Assembly: GCF_037152535.1 (NCBI RefSeq)
Contig: NZ_JBBCMA010000002.1
Span: 124,001 to 188,000, forward strand
Length of the DNA: 64,000 nt
Reading direction: 5' to 3'
Source of the DNA: Leclercia sp. AS011
GTDB lineage: Bacteria; Pseudomonadota; Gammaproteobacteria; Enterobacterales; Enterobacteriaceae
Shown here piece by piece: positions 1-9,900 of this stretch. Position numbers and translations under genes: made by a program. The notes under the pieces are model-generated. The model ran no database searches. It saw nothing but the letters and a program-made list of their open reading frames with translations, and was not told the DNA's origin. Numbering within the stretch: the stretch's first letter is position 1; each line of letters begins with the position of its first letter.

Positions 1-1
1 C

Positions 2-880
2 CTGACGATCGAGGCTTTTCAGCGACGGCAGCACCTTGCGGGTGTAGTGAAACTCACCGTCGTAGTCATCTTCGATGATCCAGGCCTCGTTCTGCCCGGC
101 CCAGTCGAGCAGCTGCTGCCTGCGCGGCAGCGAGAGCGTGACCGCCAGCGGGCTCTGGTGTGACGGGGTGACGATAGCAAACCGGGCGTCGGCGTGGTGG
201 CGCAGCAGGAACCCGGTATCCATCCCGGAACGATCCACCGGCACGGTATGCAGGCGCGGGACGATCCGCCGGAGCAGCTGCTGGCCCATAAAATAACCCG
301 GATCTTCAAACACCACCTTGTCGTTGCGGCTGGCGAGGGTGTCGAGGATCAGCCGCAGGCTGCCGCTGTAGCCGCTGGTGATCAGCACCTGATCCGGCGT
401 GCAGGACAAGCCGCGCGAGATATTCAGGTAGCTGGCGATGGCCTGACGCAGGGGAAACCAGCCCATCACCGGCGGATTAAGCATCTCCTCCTGACGCATG
501 GCGCGCACCGCCTGACCCGCCAGCAGCAGCCATTTTTTATAGGGGAAGCTGTCCAGCGCCGGAATGCCGGGGCGCAAAAAGCCCGCCCGTTCCCGCTGGC
601 TGACCAGCGACGGCGGCAGCTGGCCCGTCAACAGGTCATCGGGCGGGGGCGGCGTAACGGGGAGGGTTAAATCCGGATTCACCCGCGTGCCGCGCGCCCC
701 CTGGCTCACCAGATAGCCCTCGCCGATCAGGATGGCGTAGGCGGTCTCGACGGTTTTGCGCGCCACCTTCAGCTCTTCCGCCAGTACCCGGATGGCAGGC
801 ACCTTGTCACCGGGCTTGAGGATCCCGCGGGTAATGTTATCCCGATAGCGGGTGTAGATGGCGTGATAGCCCGGCTTCAT
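2..880 (-). CDS. MocR/PdxR-type regulator (partial, 3' end missing)
   Basis: The first 293 codons of a GntR-MocR regulator, read leftwards off the window edge. The N-terminal winged helix (about residues 1-65, with the segment IRVLAEELKVARKTVETAY) is GntR-like. After a linker comes a fold-type I aminotransferase domain with the recognisable EDDYDGEFHY stretch. MocR proteins use PLP bound by this second domain as an effector or sensor cofactor and usually control vitamin B6, amino-acid or GABA metabolism. The PLP-binding lysine would lie beyond the visible part. The start ATG is at 878-880, divergent from the carboxymuconolactone-decarboxylase-like gene at 982, which is the likeliest target. 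The ligand cannot be deduced. Confidence 0.85.
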   Translation of the reverse strand, partial: MKPGYHAIYTRYRDNITRGILKPGDKVPAIRVLAEELKVARKTVETAYAILIGEGYLVSQGARGTRVNPDLTLPVTPPPPDDLLTGQLPPSLVSQRERAGFLRPGIPALDSFPYKKWLLLAGQAVRAMRQEEMLNPPVMGWFPLRQAIASYLNISRGLSCTPDQVLITSGYSGSLRLILDTLASRNDKVVFEDPGYFMGQQLLRRIVPRLHTVPVDRSGMDTGFLLRHHADARFAIVTPSHQSPLAVTLSLPRRQQLLDWAGQNEAWIIEDDYDGEFHYTRKVLPSLKSLDRQ

Positions 881-981
881 GTCCTACCTCGTTCCTCGCT
901 TTTTGTATCTTTTTACTATGTCATGAACAGCGTAAATTTGCCCCATCGCATTTCATATGCCGTACATCAAGAGGAAAGACA

Positions 982-1461
982 ATGAGCACTCGCGTTAACC
1001 ACCATAAAGCCACACCTGCCCTCGCTAAAGCGCTGTCCGACCTGAGCATGGCGGTGAGCCAGACCTCCATCGACCCGGCGCTGAAGCACCTGATCGACAT
1101 CCGCGTCTCTCAGCTCAACGGCTGTACCTTCTGTCTGGATATGCATTCGAAAGAGGCAAAAATCGCCGGGGAGCGCGAGCTGCGCCTGTACCATCTGGCC
1201 GCATGGCGCGAGTCACCGCTGTTCAGCGCCCGTGAAAAAGCGGCGCTGGCCTTCACCGAAGCGCTGACCCAGATCGGGCCGCACGGCGTCAGCGACGTGC
1301 TGTACCGCAGCGTGGCGGAACACTATTCAGAGATTGAGATCTCCGAGCTGAACTTTGCCATCGTGGCGATCAACGCCTGGAACCGCTTAGGGATCACCTC
1401 CCGGATGGAGCCCGGCTCGCTTGATGCGGCCTACGGTCTGAACAAAGCTAACCTCGAGTAA
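982..1461 (+). CDS. Carboxymuconolactone decarboxylase/AhpD-family protein
   Basis: A 159-aa protein of the CMD/AhpD fold. The family's redox/active-site signature is visible as NGCTFCLDMHSKEA (residues about 51-64): a CxxC pair followed by His. Stand-alone members with CxxC generally act as alkylhydroperoxidase-like or thiol-redox proteins rather than as true decarboxylases. A good ribosome site (AGAGGAAAG) precedes the ATG. The gene diverges from the MocR regulator with about 100 bp between them, so the two are probably a regulator/target pair. Its 3' end overlaps the convergent LysR gene by 14 bp. The family call is firm; the substrate is unknown. Confidence 0.85.
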   Translation: MSTRVNHHKATPALAKALSDLSMAVSQTSIDPALKHLIDIRVSQLNGCTFCLDMHSKEAKIAGERELRLYHLAAWRESPLFSAREKAALAFTEALTQIGPHGVSDVLYRSVAEHYSEIEISELNFAIVAINAWNRLGITSRMEPGSLDAAYGLNKANLE

Positions 1462-2350
1462 GACCACGCTCGCGGATCATCGCCACCAACGCCCGCAGCC
1501 CGGGCGGGACGTGGCGATGACCCGGATAATACAGGCGCAGCCCGGCAAAGGGCTGCGACCACTCATCCAGCACGCTCACCAGCTCCCCGCTTTTCAGCTC
1601 CTGCTGAATATAGAGTTCCGGTAAAAATCCCACCCCCAGACCCGCTTTCACCGCCCGGATCGAGGCAAACAGATCCGAGGTGGCAAAACGCGGCGGCACC
1701 GCCAGGGCGATCTGCTCCCCGCGTCGCGCCAGCTCCCAGCGGTAAATCCCCCCGTGGGCCATCCGCATGCCGATCCCCTGGTGTTGCAGCAGATCGTCCG
1801 GGGTTTGTGGGGTGCCGTAGCGGGCAAAATAGTCCGGCGTGGCGGTGACCAGCTGACGGATATCAGGGGTGAGCGGGACGGCGATCATGTCCTGCGGCAC
1901 CGACTCCGCGAGGCGTACCCCGGCATCGTAACCCTCCGCCACGATGTCGATCATCCGCGCTTCGCTCACCGCCTCAACGCGCATTTTTGGGTAGCGGATC
2001 ATGAAGTCGATCAGCAGCGCATCGAGGAACAGCGTGCCGACGTTGTTGGGAACGTTCAGGCGCAGGGTGCCGGCAGGCTCGTCGGTGTGGCTGTGGATCT
2101 CTTCATCCGCCTGACGGATTTCCTGCAACGCCGGGCCGATCCGTGCCACATAGCGCTGCCCGGCGTCGGTGAGCCCCACGCTGCGGGTGGTGCGGTTAAA
2201 CAGGCGGGTTTGCAGGCGGCTCTCCAGCCCGGCAACGGCGTTGCTCACGGTGGTGGCCGACATCCCCAGCTCCTGGGCGGCGGCGCGAAAGCTGCCGCGG
2301 CGCACGACGGCCATCACCACTTCCAGCTCGGTCAGTCCTGAACGGTGCAT
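1448..2350 (-). CDS. LysR-family transcriptional regulator
   Basis: A 300-aa LysR regulator. The N-terminal HTH (about residues 5-62) includes [20 protein letters not shown] and [19 protein letters not shown], both typical. The effector-binding domain (about 90-295) has the usual pattern for the CrgA/AaeR-like branch. It is transcribed divergently from the aldehyde dehydrogenase at 2451 with 100 bp between starts, the classic arrangement in which a LysR protein controls its divergent neighbour. The inducer may be an aldehyde or aromatic aldehyde, but this is inference. Length is normal and no defects are visible. Confidence 0.9.
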   Translation of the reverse strand: MHRSGLTELEVVMAVVRRGSFRAAAQELGMSATTVSNAVAGLESRLQTRLFNRTTRSVGLTDAGQRYVARIGPALQEIRQADEEIHSHTDEPAGTLRLNVPNNVGTLFLDALLIDFMIRYPKMRVEAVSEARMIDIVAEGYDAGVRLAESVPQDMIAVPLTPDIRQLVTATPDYFARYGTPQTPDDLLQHQGIGMRMAHGGIYRWELARRGEQIALAVPPRFATSDLFASIRAVKAGLGVGFLPELYIQQELKSGELVSVLDEWSQPFAGLRLYYPGHRHVPPGLRALVAMIRERGLTRG

Positions 2351-2450
2351 AGATTATCCTGAAAATCGAAACAACCTTTGCAGCATAGCGTGGATTATCG
2401 CAACGGAGAAGGCGTGCCAGACTGTCTTCATCCAGTCTGAGGAGGTTGTT

Positions 2451-3866
2451 ATGCAGCACATCGAACAGATCTATATCAACGGCGAATTTGTCACCCCGCA
2501 CGGCACAGAGCGTTTTGATCTCTATAACCCGGCGACGGCCCGGGTGACAGGCCAGGTGCGGCTGGCGGATTCGGTGGATGCTGAACGCGCCATTGCTGCC
2601 GCCCACGCTGCTTTTCCGGCATGGTCCAGCACCGGCAAACAGGCGCGCATCGCCGCGCTGCAGCGGATGCAGGCTGCGGTGGCGGCCCGGCACGACGATC
2701 TGCTGGAGGCGGTGATCGAGGAGTACGGCGCGCCCGCCTCACGCTCGGCATGGATGGCAAGCTATCCGGCAGAGGTGATAGGCCAGGCCATCGCGGCGCT
2801 GGAGGCGTTTGAGTTCACCGTTCCTGCCGGGGCGGCGCGGGTCGAGATGACCCCGCTCGGCGTCGCCGGGCTGATCACTCCGTGGAACAGCGACGCGGGC
2901 TTTATCTGCGGCAAGCTGGCGGCGGCCCTGGCAGCAGGCTGCACCGCGGTGATCAAACCCAGCGAGATGAGCGCCCTGCAGACGCAGATCGTGACCGAGG
3001 CGTTGCACGCCGCCGACCTGCCGCCGGGGGTATTCAACATCGTCACCGGGCGCGGCGACACGGTGGGCGAGACCATCAGCCGTCACCCTCTTGTTGCGAA
3101 AATTTCGTTTACCGGTTCAACGCAGACCGGCAAAGCGATCCTGCGCAACGCGGCGGAGAACTTTACCCGCGTTACGCTGGAGTTGGGTGGTAAATCCCCG
3201 ACGATCATTCTTGATGACGCCGATATCAAACAGGCGGTTCCGCTGGCGGTGCAGGCCGGGCTGATGAACAGCGGCCAGGCGTGCGTGGCCGGGACGCGCA
3301 TCCTGGTGCCGCAGTCGCGGAAAGCGGAATTCGAACAGGCGCTGGCCCAGGCCATCGCGGCGGTGAAGTCCGGCGATCCGCGGGATAACGCCACCGAGGT
3401 CGGCCCGATGGTAAGCGAAAAACAGTGGCAGCGGGTGCAGGGGTATATCCGTAAAGGGCTGGAGGAGGGGGCACGTCTGCTGGCGGGCGGGGAAGGGCGA
3501 CCGGAAGGAGCCCGGGACGGCTGGTTTGTCCGTCCGACGCTGTTTACCGACGTGCACAATCAGATGGCCATCGCCCGGGACGAAATCTTTGGACCGGTGC
3601 TGTGCGTGATCGCCTACCGCGACGAGGCCGAAGCCATCGCCATTGCCAACGACACCGACTATGGCCTGAGCGCGATGGTGCTGGGGAGCGATGCGGAACG
3701 CACCCGCCGCGTGGCGGAGCAGATCCAGTCCGGTCGCGTGCTGGTGAACACCCTCACCCATGAGCCTAAAGCCCCCTTTGGCGGGTTTAAACACTCCGGC
3801 GTAGGGCGCGAGATGGGCGCGTGGGGGATAAGCGCGTTTATGGAGCCGAAGTCGATCCTCGGCTAA
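2451..3866 (+). CDS. NAD(P)-dependent aldehyde dehydrogenase family protein
   Basis: A 471-aa aldehyde dehydrogenase. The frame is open much further upstream, but the start at 2451 is chosen because it is preceded by GAGGAGG and begins the conserved part ([13 protein letters not shown]). Visible landmarks are the cofactor-site proline/asparagine in TPWNSDAG, the FTGSTQTGK loop, the general base Glu in LELGGKSP (about E244) and the nucleophile Cys in [11 protein letters not shown] (about C278), so it should be active. The C-terminal [15 protein letters not shown] motif is intact. The substrate is unknown; the divergent LysR gene suggests induction by a specific aldehyde. A REP-like repeat follows the stop codon. 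Confidence 0.9.
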   Translation: MQHIEQIYINGEFVTPHGTERFDLYNPATARVTGQVRLADSVDAERAIAAAHAAFPAWSSTGKQARIAALQRMQAAVAARHDDLLEAVIEEYGAPASRSAWMASYPAEVIGQAIAALEAFEFTVPAGAARVEMTPLGVAGLITPWNSDAGFICGKLAAALAAGCTAVIKPSEMSALQTQIVTEALHAADLPPGVFNIVTGRGDTVGETISRHPLVAKISFTGSTQTGKAILRNAAENFTRVTLELGGKSPTIILDDADIKQAVPLAVQAGLMNSGQACVAGTRILVPQSRKAEFEQALAQAIAAVKSGDPRDNATEVGPMVSEKQWQRVQGYIRKGLEEGARLLAGGEGRPEGARDGWFVRPTLFTDVHNQMAIARDEIFGPVLCVIAYRDEAEAIAIANDTDYGLSAMVLGSDAERTRRVAEQIQSGRVLVNTLTHEPKAPFGGFKHSGVGREMGAWGISAFMEPKSILG

Positions 3867-3869
3867 CAC

Positions 3870-3922
3870 AGCGCCCGGCGGCTCGGGCCTTCCCAGGCCG
3901 GGTAAGCGCAGCGCTACCCGGC
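3870..3922. repeat. REP/BIME-type palindromic repeat
   Basis: The stem GCCGGGTA...TACCCGGC encloses AGCGCAGCGC (3897-3921), with a second GCGCCCGGCGGC half just before. This is the Y-type REP family that recurs at 6306, 16110, 22504, 24641, 53890, 55483 and 59466. It lies between convergent genes and probably stabilises or terminates transcripts. Confidence 0.8.
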
Positions 3923-3932
3923 AATTCGCGGT

Positions 3933-4454
3933 TTACTCAACAAACAGCTTTTCGATTGATTTAGTGGGATAAAAAAGGGCATCGGCGTTGCTGCCCGCTA
4001 AAGGAATAAAGCCGAGCGTCAGATAAAACGCTTTCGCTTTCTCGTTGATCGCATCTACAAACATGCCGTGAATGCCCACTGCCTGCGATGCCAGCCAGAC
4101 CACCTTCATGGCATGTGTGACCAGCGTCGTTCCCCAACCCTGACCCTGCAGATCCTGGTGTACTGCGATACGCCCTAACGTGACGCTGGGTACGTTCACA
4201 TAAGGCACTTTGCGCTGCTGCGTTTTTGAGGGCAGAGTCGCTTTCTCAAAGCAGCTGCCGGACAACGTGTAGTAGCCCAACACTTTTGGCCTGGGTTCGT
4301 CGGTAACGAGAAGATAAGCGCGTAAAATACGCCCTGCGTGCTGCCGCGCAAGGTGCTCACACAGAAAACGGTTGAGGGTGTCTTCCCCGCAGTTGAAGCC
4401 TGTTAAATCATAGTGTGTCTCTTGCGAAAACATCCTTATCGTCAGATTAGCCAC
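3933..4454 (-). CDS. GNAT-family toxin, TacT/KacT-like
   Basis: A 173-aa GNAT acetyltransferase with the profile of the TacT/AtaT/KacT toxins: an N-terminal strand followed by FNCGEDTLNRFL, acceptor-side residues in LGYYTLSGS, the acetyl-CoA pyrophosphate loop GRIAVHQDLQGQGWG (Q/RxxGxG) and the catalytic-region AKAFYLTLGF with its Tyr near the C-terminus. Family members acetylate the amino group of charged tRNAs and stop translation. It is the second gene of a two-gene unit, 3 bp after the DUF1778 antitoxin gene. The pair appears intact: no frameshift, and both key motifs are present. The convergent ALDH gene ends 66 bp away. Confidence 0.88.
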   Translation of the reverse strand: MANLTIRMFSQETHYDLTGFNCGEDTLNRFLCEHLARQHAGRILRAYLLVTDEPRPKVLGYYTLSGSCFEKATLPSKTQQRKVPYVNVPSVTLGRIAVHQDLQGQGWGTTLVTHAMKVVWLASQAVGIHGMFVDAINEKAKAFYLTLGFIPLAGSNADALFYPTKSIEKLFVE

Positions 4455-4457
4455 GCC

Positions 4458-4727
4458 TCACTCCATATTTTGCAGACGTCTTGCTGCGCGTTTCAGCCTG
4501 TCATCAGGCTCTGGCGGGTTGTCGAGTGCATCCATAACGCGATCCCACGACTCCTCATTCAGGATCAGGCGGCGATGCTGCTCAATGACCTCGGCAGCAC
4601 GTTCAGAGGCACTGTTAACCATAAACTGGGTGATTGTCTGGTTAGTCATCGCCGCAGCTTCTTCGATCAGATTTTTGTCTTCGTCAGTTAACCTGAGGTC
4701 GATGCGCTGTTTTTTCAGGGCTGGCAT
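4458..4727 (-). CDS. DUF1778 ribbon-helix-helix antitoxin, TacA/KacA-like
   Basis: An 89-aa antitoxin of the DUF1778 family. The N-terminal ribbon-helix-helix reads KKQRIDLRLTDEDKNLIEEA and the C-terminal toxin-embracing tail starts near LILNEESWDRVMDALDNPPEP, a strongly conserved DUF1778 motif. The frame is open 43 codons further upstream, but those codons cover the promoter and operator. The internal ATG at 4727 has GGAG at proper spacing and gives the usual family length. Antitoxins of this type neutralise the GNAT toxin and, with it, repress their own promoter. Confidence 0.88.
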   Translation of the reverse strand: MPALKKQRIDLRLTDEDKNLIEEAAAMTNQTITQFMVNSASERAAEVIEQHRRLILNEESWDRVMDALDNPPEPDDRLKRAARRLQNME

Positions 4728-4750
4728 TTTTACTCCGGAGATATCTTCAT

Positions 4751-4802
4751 GTACGGATGATTTCCGTACGTCGACTATAAAGCGGGACAGGATATTTTTC
4801 AA
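4751..4802 (-). promoter_or_regulatory. Promoter and palindromic operator of the TacAT-like operon
   Basis: On the minus strand, -35 TTGAAA (4797-4802) and -10 TATAGT (4774-4779) are separated by exactly 17 bp. Immediately downstream, at the expected transcription start, is a perfect inverted repeat GTACGGA-5 bp-TCCGTAC (4751-4769). This is the expected place for an autoregulatory RHH antitoxin operator. The sequence is seen; its function is inferred. Confidence 0.7.
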
Positions 4803-4888
4803 CCATAACGCCATATTTCGCTCCTCACCGAAGCATCCCTTTTTCCTTTCCATCATCCTCTCCTTAACCTCACAACGGAGAGATCCTT

Positions 4889-5212
4889 ATGATTGCAGTC
4901 CTGTTTGAAGCCAACGCGCAGCCCGCGCATCAGGCGCGTTATCTGCAGCTGGCCGCCGAGCTGAAGCCGCTACTGGCGGATATCGACGGCTTTATCGATA
5001 TTGAACGTTTTCAGAGCCTGACCCATGACGGCAAAATCCTCTCCCTCTCCTGGTGGCGGGATGAGGACGCGATCCTGAAGTGGAAACAAAACGTCTTTCA
5101 CCAGGCCGCGCAGGCCGAAGGGCGGGCGTCGATCTTTGCCTGCTACCGCATTCGCGTGGCCCAGGTGGTGCGGGAATATGCCTCAGAGACCGGAGGGCAT
5201 GCCGATGTATGA
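4889..5212 (+). CDS. ABM-superfamily (antibiotic biosynthesis monooxygenase-type) protein
   Basis: A 107-aa single-domain alpha/beta protein of the ABM fold. The start [20 protein letters not shown] and the motif [25 protein letters not shown] match the dimeric quinol monooxygenase/YdhR-like group. Some members oxidise quinols or degrade haem without cofactors, and many have no known function. GGAGAG precedes the ATG. Its last bases overlap the next gene (start at 5205), and that gene in turn overlaps an ArsR-type regulator, so the three are almost certainly one transcript. The specific substrate is unknown. Confidence 0.75.
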   Translation: MIAVLFEANAQPAHQARYLQLAAELKPLLADIDGFIDIERFQSLTHDGKILSLSWWRDEDAILKWKQNVFHQAAQAEGRASIFACYRIRVAQVVREYASETGGHADV

Positions 5213-5600
5213 CGTTCATGTGATTTTCGACAACGTGCCCGGCGAGCTGGCGCGCTTTGGTCAACTGCTGGGGCAACACGGCGTGGGGCTGGAGGGCGGC
5301 GGCGTGTTTGGCGTGGAGGCGCATTTTCTGGTTGAGGAGGGTGAAAAAGCCCGGCGCGTGCTGCTCGACGGTGGTTTTAAGGTGCAGGCGGTGCGAAAGC
5401 CGCTGATCCGTAAGCTGAAACAGGAACGTCCCGGCGAGCTGGGAGCGATCGCCGCCGCGCTGGCTACGCAGGGCATCTCCATCCTGACCCAGTACAGCGA
5501 TCATGCGAACCACCTTATTCTGCTGACGGATAATGATAAGCTGGCCGCAGAGATCACCAGGCCGTGGGTTGCCAATGCTAAAGACCAGTTTACCTCCTGA
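5205..5600 (+). CDS. ACT-domain-type protein (two ACT-like halves)
   Basis: About 131 aa with two ACT-like beta-alpha-beta halves: one begins [20 protein letters not shown] and the second covers [20 protein letters not shown]. The D/PGEL...G pattern at the ligand loop is typical of small amino-acid-binding ACT proteins. In-frame ATGs exist at 5199 and 5205; 5205 is preferred because GGAGG at 5192-5196 is at normal spacing only for it. It overlaps the ABM gene at its 5' end and the regulator gene at its 3' end (start 5575), so translation is probably coupled. It could sense a small molecule for the regulator; this is inference. Confidence 0.7.
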   Translation: MYDVHVIFDNVPGELARFGQLLGQHGVGLEGGGVFGVEAHFLVEEGEKARRVLLDGGFKVQAVRKPLIRKLKQERPGELGAIAAALATQGISILTQYSDHANHLILLTDNDKLAAEITRPWVANAKDQFTS

Positions 5601-6270
5601 TAACAGCGCCGCGCTGGAGCTGGCCGTTGCTGCGGTTGCCGCGGCGATGGCCGACCCGTCACGGGTGAAAATGCTTTGTGCCCTGATGGACGGGCGGGCG
5701 TGGACCGCCACCGAACTCAACGCCGTGGCGGATGTGGCACCTTCTACCGCCAGCGGGCATCTCGCCCGGCTGCTGGAGGGGAGGCTGATCGGCTGTCTTT
5801 CGCAGGGGCGGCATCGCTACTATCGCCTGGCCGGGCACGAGGTCGCGGAGCTGGTGGAGCAGATGATGGGGCTGTCGTGGGGGCGCGTCACGCCACCGGA
5901 GACCACGGCCCCGGAATCGATGCGTCACGCCCGCACCTGCTATGACCATCTGGCGGGTACGGTTGCGGTACAGATATATGACTTTATGCAGGCGGAGGGG
6001 TGGCTGGTGGCGGATGGATCGGCCCTCACCCTGAGCGGGCGCGAGGCGTTTCTCTCCATGGGGATCCTGTTGAATGCCAGTACCCGGCGTAAAGCCTGCT
6101 GCGCCTGTCTGGACTGGAGCGAGCGCCGCTTCCATCTGGGCGGCGAGGCGGGCGCGGCGCTGCTGACTCATATGGAAACCAAAGGCTGGATCCAGCGGGT
6201 CGCGGGGTTTCGCGAGGTGACGGTGACCGCGTCAGGGCTGCGCGCCATGCATCACCATTTTAGCCGCTAA
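5575..6270 (+). CDS. ArsR-type winged-helix transcriptional regulator
   Basis: About 231 aa. The N-terminal ArsR/SmtB winged helix (about 10-95) contains [20 protein letters not shown], a recognition helix near [14 protein letters not shown] and a wing at [20 protein letters not shown]. The C-terminal half (about 115-231) is an extra domain with a clustered-cysteine segment [15 protein letters not shown] that might bind a metal or act as a thiol switch. Start 5575 ([10 protein letters not shown]) is used rather than the earlier in-frame GTG/ATG codons because those lie inside the ACT gene. The regulator probably controls its own three-gene operon. The ligand is not known. Confidence 0.8.
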   Translation: MLKTSLPPDNSAALELAVAAVAAAMADPSRVKMLCALMDGRAWTATELNAVADVAPSTASGHLARLLEGRLIGCLSQGRHRYYRLAGHEVAELVEQMMGLSWGRVTPPETTAPESMRHARTCYDHLAGTVAVQIYDFMQAEGWLVADGSALTLSGREAFLSMGILLNASTRRKACCACLDWSERRFHLGGEAGAALLTHMETKGWIQRVAGFREVTVTASGLRAMHHHFSR

Positions 6271-6274
6271 GGAA

Positions 6275-6345
6275 GCGCCCGGCGGCTACACACCAATCGC
6301 ACGAGCCGTAGGCCGGGTAAGCGCAGCGCCACCCGGCATCAGCGC
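6275..6345. repeat. REP/BIME repeat
   Basis: The segment contains GCGCCCGGCGGCT followed by a full REP hairpin at 6306-6339 (GTAGGCCGGGTAAGCGCAG and its CCACCCGGC partner). It lies 3' of the ArsR-type gene. The remaining gap to 6557 is AT-rich and shows nothing but the probable promoter of the next ORF. Confidence 0.8.
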
Positions 6346-6557
6346 GCACCGCTGGCTTATAATTATTTATCTCGCTTATATAAAGATGAAAAATATTTCT
6401 CAGGCAAATATATTTGGTTTGAGAATTTTCGCATGTCAGATTTTATTATTATCGCGATTGCGAAATGTCATGTAGCATAAATAATTAGCCTGCATGTATG
6501 CCAGCTAAATAGCAGTCTGTTTAAAAATGCAATGTATTAACAGGGAGGCAATATATT

Positions 6558-6935
6558 GTGTCTAAAATGAAAAGTTACGCAGAGAGCGTGCTGTTCCAGA
6601 GTATTATTTCATTATCGGGAATGCCCTGCTCACCGGACAGTCTGGCCAGCCTGTCAGAGAATTATATTTCACGTCTCGGAAACAGCGATGTACCAGTCCC
6701 ATTGCGAAAGGCGCTGAAAGACGTTAAAGCACTTCTGGCCGCGCTTATCGAAAAAAACACCAGCAATACCATGAGGATGAACAAAAATCAGTACCTGCTG
6801 ACCCTGATTACGGAGTTATACACTGACGTGGTGGCGTGGAATGCGGTGGAGCAATATATTTCAGCGTCACAGTTTCTCTTATTTTCTGATGAGCAAAACG
6901 GAGTCCAGAATCAGGCTCATAAAGTGATGAATTAA
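6558..6935 (+). CDS. Small protein, possibly YmgB/AriR-like
   Basis: A 125-aa polar, helix-rich protein with no signal peptide. Translation from GTG 6558 is supported by GGGAGG at 6543-6548 with 9-nt spacing; the nearby ATG at 6567 would be too far. The C-terminal half (about LRKALKDVKALLAALI to NKNQYLLTLITELYTD and YISASQFLL) has the spacing of the small YmgB/AriR/YcgZ proteins, which are phosphorelay and biofilm connectors in E. coli. The similarity is weak and the call is tentative. It stands alone, and its AT-rich upstream region and the shared terminator with the autotransporter suggest both were acquired together. Confidence 0.5.
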   Translation: MSKMKSYAESVLFQSIISLSGMPCSPDSLASLSENYISRLGNSDVPVPLRKALKDVKALLAALIEKNTSNTMRMNKNQYLLTLITELYTDVVAWNAVEQYISASQFLLFSDEQNGVQNQAHKVMN

Positions 6936-6953
6936 TATCCTGCGTCAGGCCTG

Positions 6954-6990
6954 AAAAAAAAGCCGCATACGGATGTATGCGGCTTTTTTG
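6954..6990. terminator. Bidirectional intrinsic terminator
   Basis: A run of A's, then AAGCCGCATAC-GGAT-GTATGCGGCTT, then a run of T's: a perfect 11-bp stem with A/T tracts on both sides. It lies between the convergent small ORF (+) and the autotransporter gene (-) and would serve both. Confidence 0.9.
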
Positions 6991-6992
6991 TT

Positions 6993-9900
6993 TTAGAAAG
7001 CGAGCGACCAGGTGGCGCTCACCGTCTGATCGGTGTCGTGTTGCGAGGTGTTAACATTGTAGCCCACGCCGAAGGTCATATCGCCTTTCTGCATTTTGAC
7101 CCCTAACTGGCCGTTAAAGGCGGTATCGTCCATGATCTCCGCGCGGATAGTATCGCTGCCGCGGATGCCAACGGTACGCAGGGTGTTCTGACTCTCCCGA
7201 TCACCGGTTACGGCGACCACTGCGGCATCGGCCTGGGTGCTCATCGTCCAGCCGGAATCCAGGGCGACGTTTTTCGCCACTTTCACCCCAACCGGGAACT
7301 GCCAGATTGTCTGCGTGCCCTTATCGGTATGGAAGACGCGTTCACCCTGGCTGTTTTTGGTATCAAAGCCCTCGGTCGTGAGCTGGTTATAACGCACGCC
7401 TGCATGAGGAATGATATCCACAACGTCGGTTTCGATCAGGTACTCGCCCCGTACGCCCGCGCTGAACAGCATTCCGTCCACGTTCGCCTTCAGCTTGTTG
7501 CCTGCTTCCATCCAGCCCGGCTGTTTCTGGTAAACATCGCTGCTGGTCTGGGTCAGGCTGACGTCGCCCGTCAGGTTCCAGCGATCCTGGTTCCAGTTCT
7601 GATAAAGGGTAATGCCCCAGAAGCTGAAATCATTGTGGGTGGCATTGACGTCACCGCGGGAATCGCTGTCGCCGTTACCGGCATGGAAGGCCGCACCGCT
7701 GCGCAGGGTACCGCGATCGGTCTGCCAGGTTTTATCTCCCCCCATCATCAGGCCGTAGAAGTTGCTGTCCTGACCGTAACTCAGGTTGCCGGCACGCAGG
7801 TCGCTGCTGCGCGGGTTGCCGTACAGGGTGTGAACCCAGACGCTGGCGTCGGTGTCAGCAGGTTGCAGCGCCGCGTTGGCTACCGAGTTACGCTCCATCA
7901 CGGCATCTATCGCCGCACTGCCCGCCGCCCAGGTATTATGCTGCACACCACCCGCGGTCGCGATTTGCGCCGCGCTGTTAACGGTTCTCACCACCTCATC
8001 CACGCTTGCCTGTGGAGTGTCGATGGCAACGGAGAGATAACGCGCGCCCGCCTGGCTGGCAGAGCGTGAGTTTTCTCCGCTGGCGATAAGCCGATCCAGT
8101 GCATGGGTGGTCACTACGCCCGGCAGGACATCCTGTGCCGCGCGGGCCTGGGTGGTGACCAGCACCTCGCCATTACGTTCCTGGGTGGTGGCCGTCAGCA
8201 GTTTATTCAGCAGCAGGTTCTCATTCTGCCAGCCGTTTCCGGCGATATTGACATCGCTAAAGCCTCGGGCAACCGCGTAGGACTGGTTGGCCTTCGCATC
8301 GGCGACGTAAAGTGCAGCGCTATCCGCCACGTTCAGACTGCCCCCGGTGGCATTCAGCGCGGCCTGGCCATTAGTCATCTCTTTGGTGCTGACCATCAGC
8401 AGAGAGTGGTCAGCAAAGTCGACGCGGTTAAACGCGGCGTCACGGTCGGCTGAACTGCCGGTCAGAGAACCATCCACCCGCAGCCCGCCCTGAGTGGCGT
8501 TCAGGAATTGCGGCGTATGGACAGAGACCGCTGCCGTAATCGCGTTTTCACCCCATGTTAAGCCGCTGTCGGCGAAACGGGCTTCTGCCGCAGCAGTGGT
8601 AGTATCCCCCAGCACCAGCAGGGCGTTCTGACCCACGGTCACACGGCCGTTGATCTCGCTACCGCCACTTGCGACGCGGGATGCGTTAGCCAGGGTACCG
8701 CCCTCCGTCCAGGCCGGGTCGATAAACAGCCGCGCGCCCTGCAGATCTAAACGTTCCGCCATCAGCGTGCCCGCAGCGGTGACATCGCCTACGGTAATCT
8801 GCGCATCCTGGCTGGCGGTGAGCTGGCCTGCCAGCAGGGAGCCGTTAACCGCCAGCTGGCCGCTGTCCTGCAGCGCCATGTCGGTGTGGAGGGTGGCTTG
8901 CTGTTGGACGGTGACCTGGCCGCTGCTGACAACTCCCGCAGCGGATCCGCCTGAGGCCAGAGTGTGATCGCCCGCTACAATATTCAGGGTGCCTTCCGGC
9001 GCCACGGTGACGGTGCCGGTGAGATGGCCGGTGACGTTCTGCATGGCCGCGGTGCCCAGGTTCAGGGTCCCGTTGTTGACCGCTACCGACACAGGCATGT
9101 CAGGTGCGCCAGCCACGTCGATCAATGCGCCTGCAGCCCCGGTCAGGGTTAGCGTCTGGTCACCAATAATCTCTACCGATGGCTGGCCTTCACCTTCAAA
9201 GCGCAGCTGCGCCGCGCCGAAGCCGTTACGCACGAAAATGGCCTCATCGGTGATGGCATCTTTCTCGCCAATATGGAGTTGGTTTTTACCGGAGGTAACC
9301 TGCGTAGTGGCCAGCACGGCCTGAGTCATGGCTGCCTCTGTTACGCTGGCGGTGCCCGCCACGTTATCCGCATTCTGCAGCGTACCGAGCATCACCAGGC
9401 TGTTGCCTTCCGTCGAGCCCAGCAGGTCATTGACCGCCTTCACATAGTCCAGATGGTAAGTCTCATCGGTCAGGATCAGCGTACTGTCGGTAAAGCCCAT
9501 GCTCGCGCCGGACTCGTTATAGCCTTCTGGCCGCAGGGATGAAGCCGCAAGATTGAACAGCTGGTCGGAGCGGGTTTGCAGCTGGCTATGGTTGACCATA
9601 TTCAGCGATGCACCGCTGCTCAACGCCAGGGTATCGGCGATAAGTTTGGTGTTATCAAAGGTTAAATTACCGCTGGTCAGCTGCACCGGGGCGGTCACCG
9701 TGGTGCCGGTAACGGTGAGGGCATTACCCACGTTGGCGTCGCTGAACCCGTCAGTCAGAAGCAGATCGCCCGCGACAGCCAGCTTGCTGAAGTGGCTGAA
9801 CTGCGTTCCGCCAAATACTGGCATATTCGCCAGGTGCAGGGTGCTTGCCTCGCCGCTGCCGTACAAATTGCCCGCCACGTCCGTATTATCCAGCCAGATG

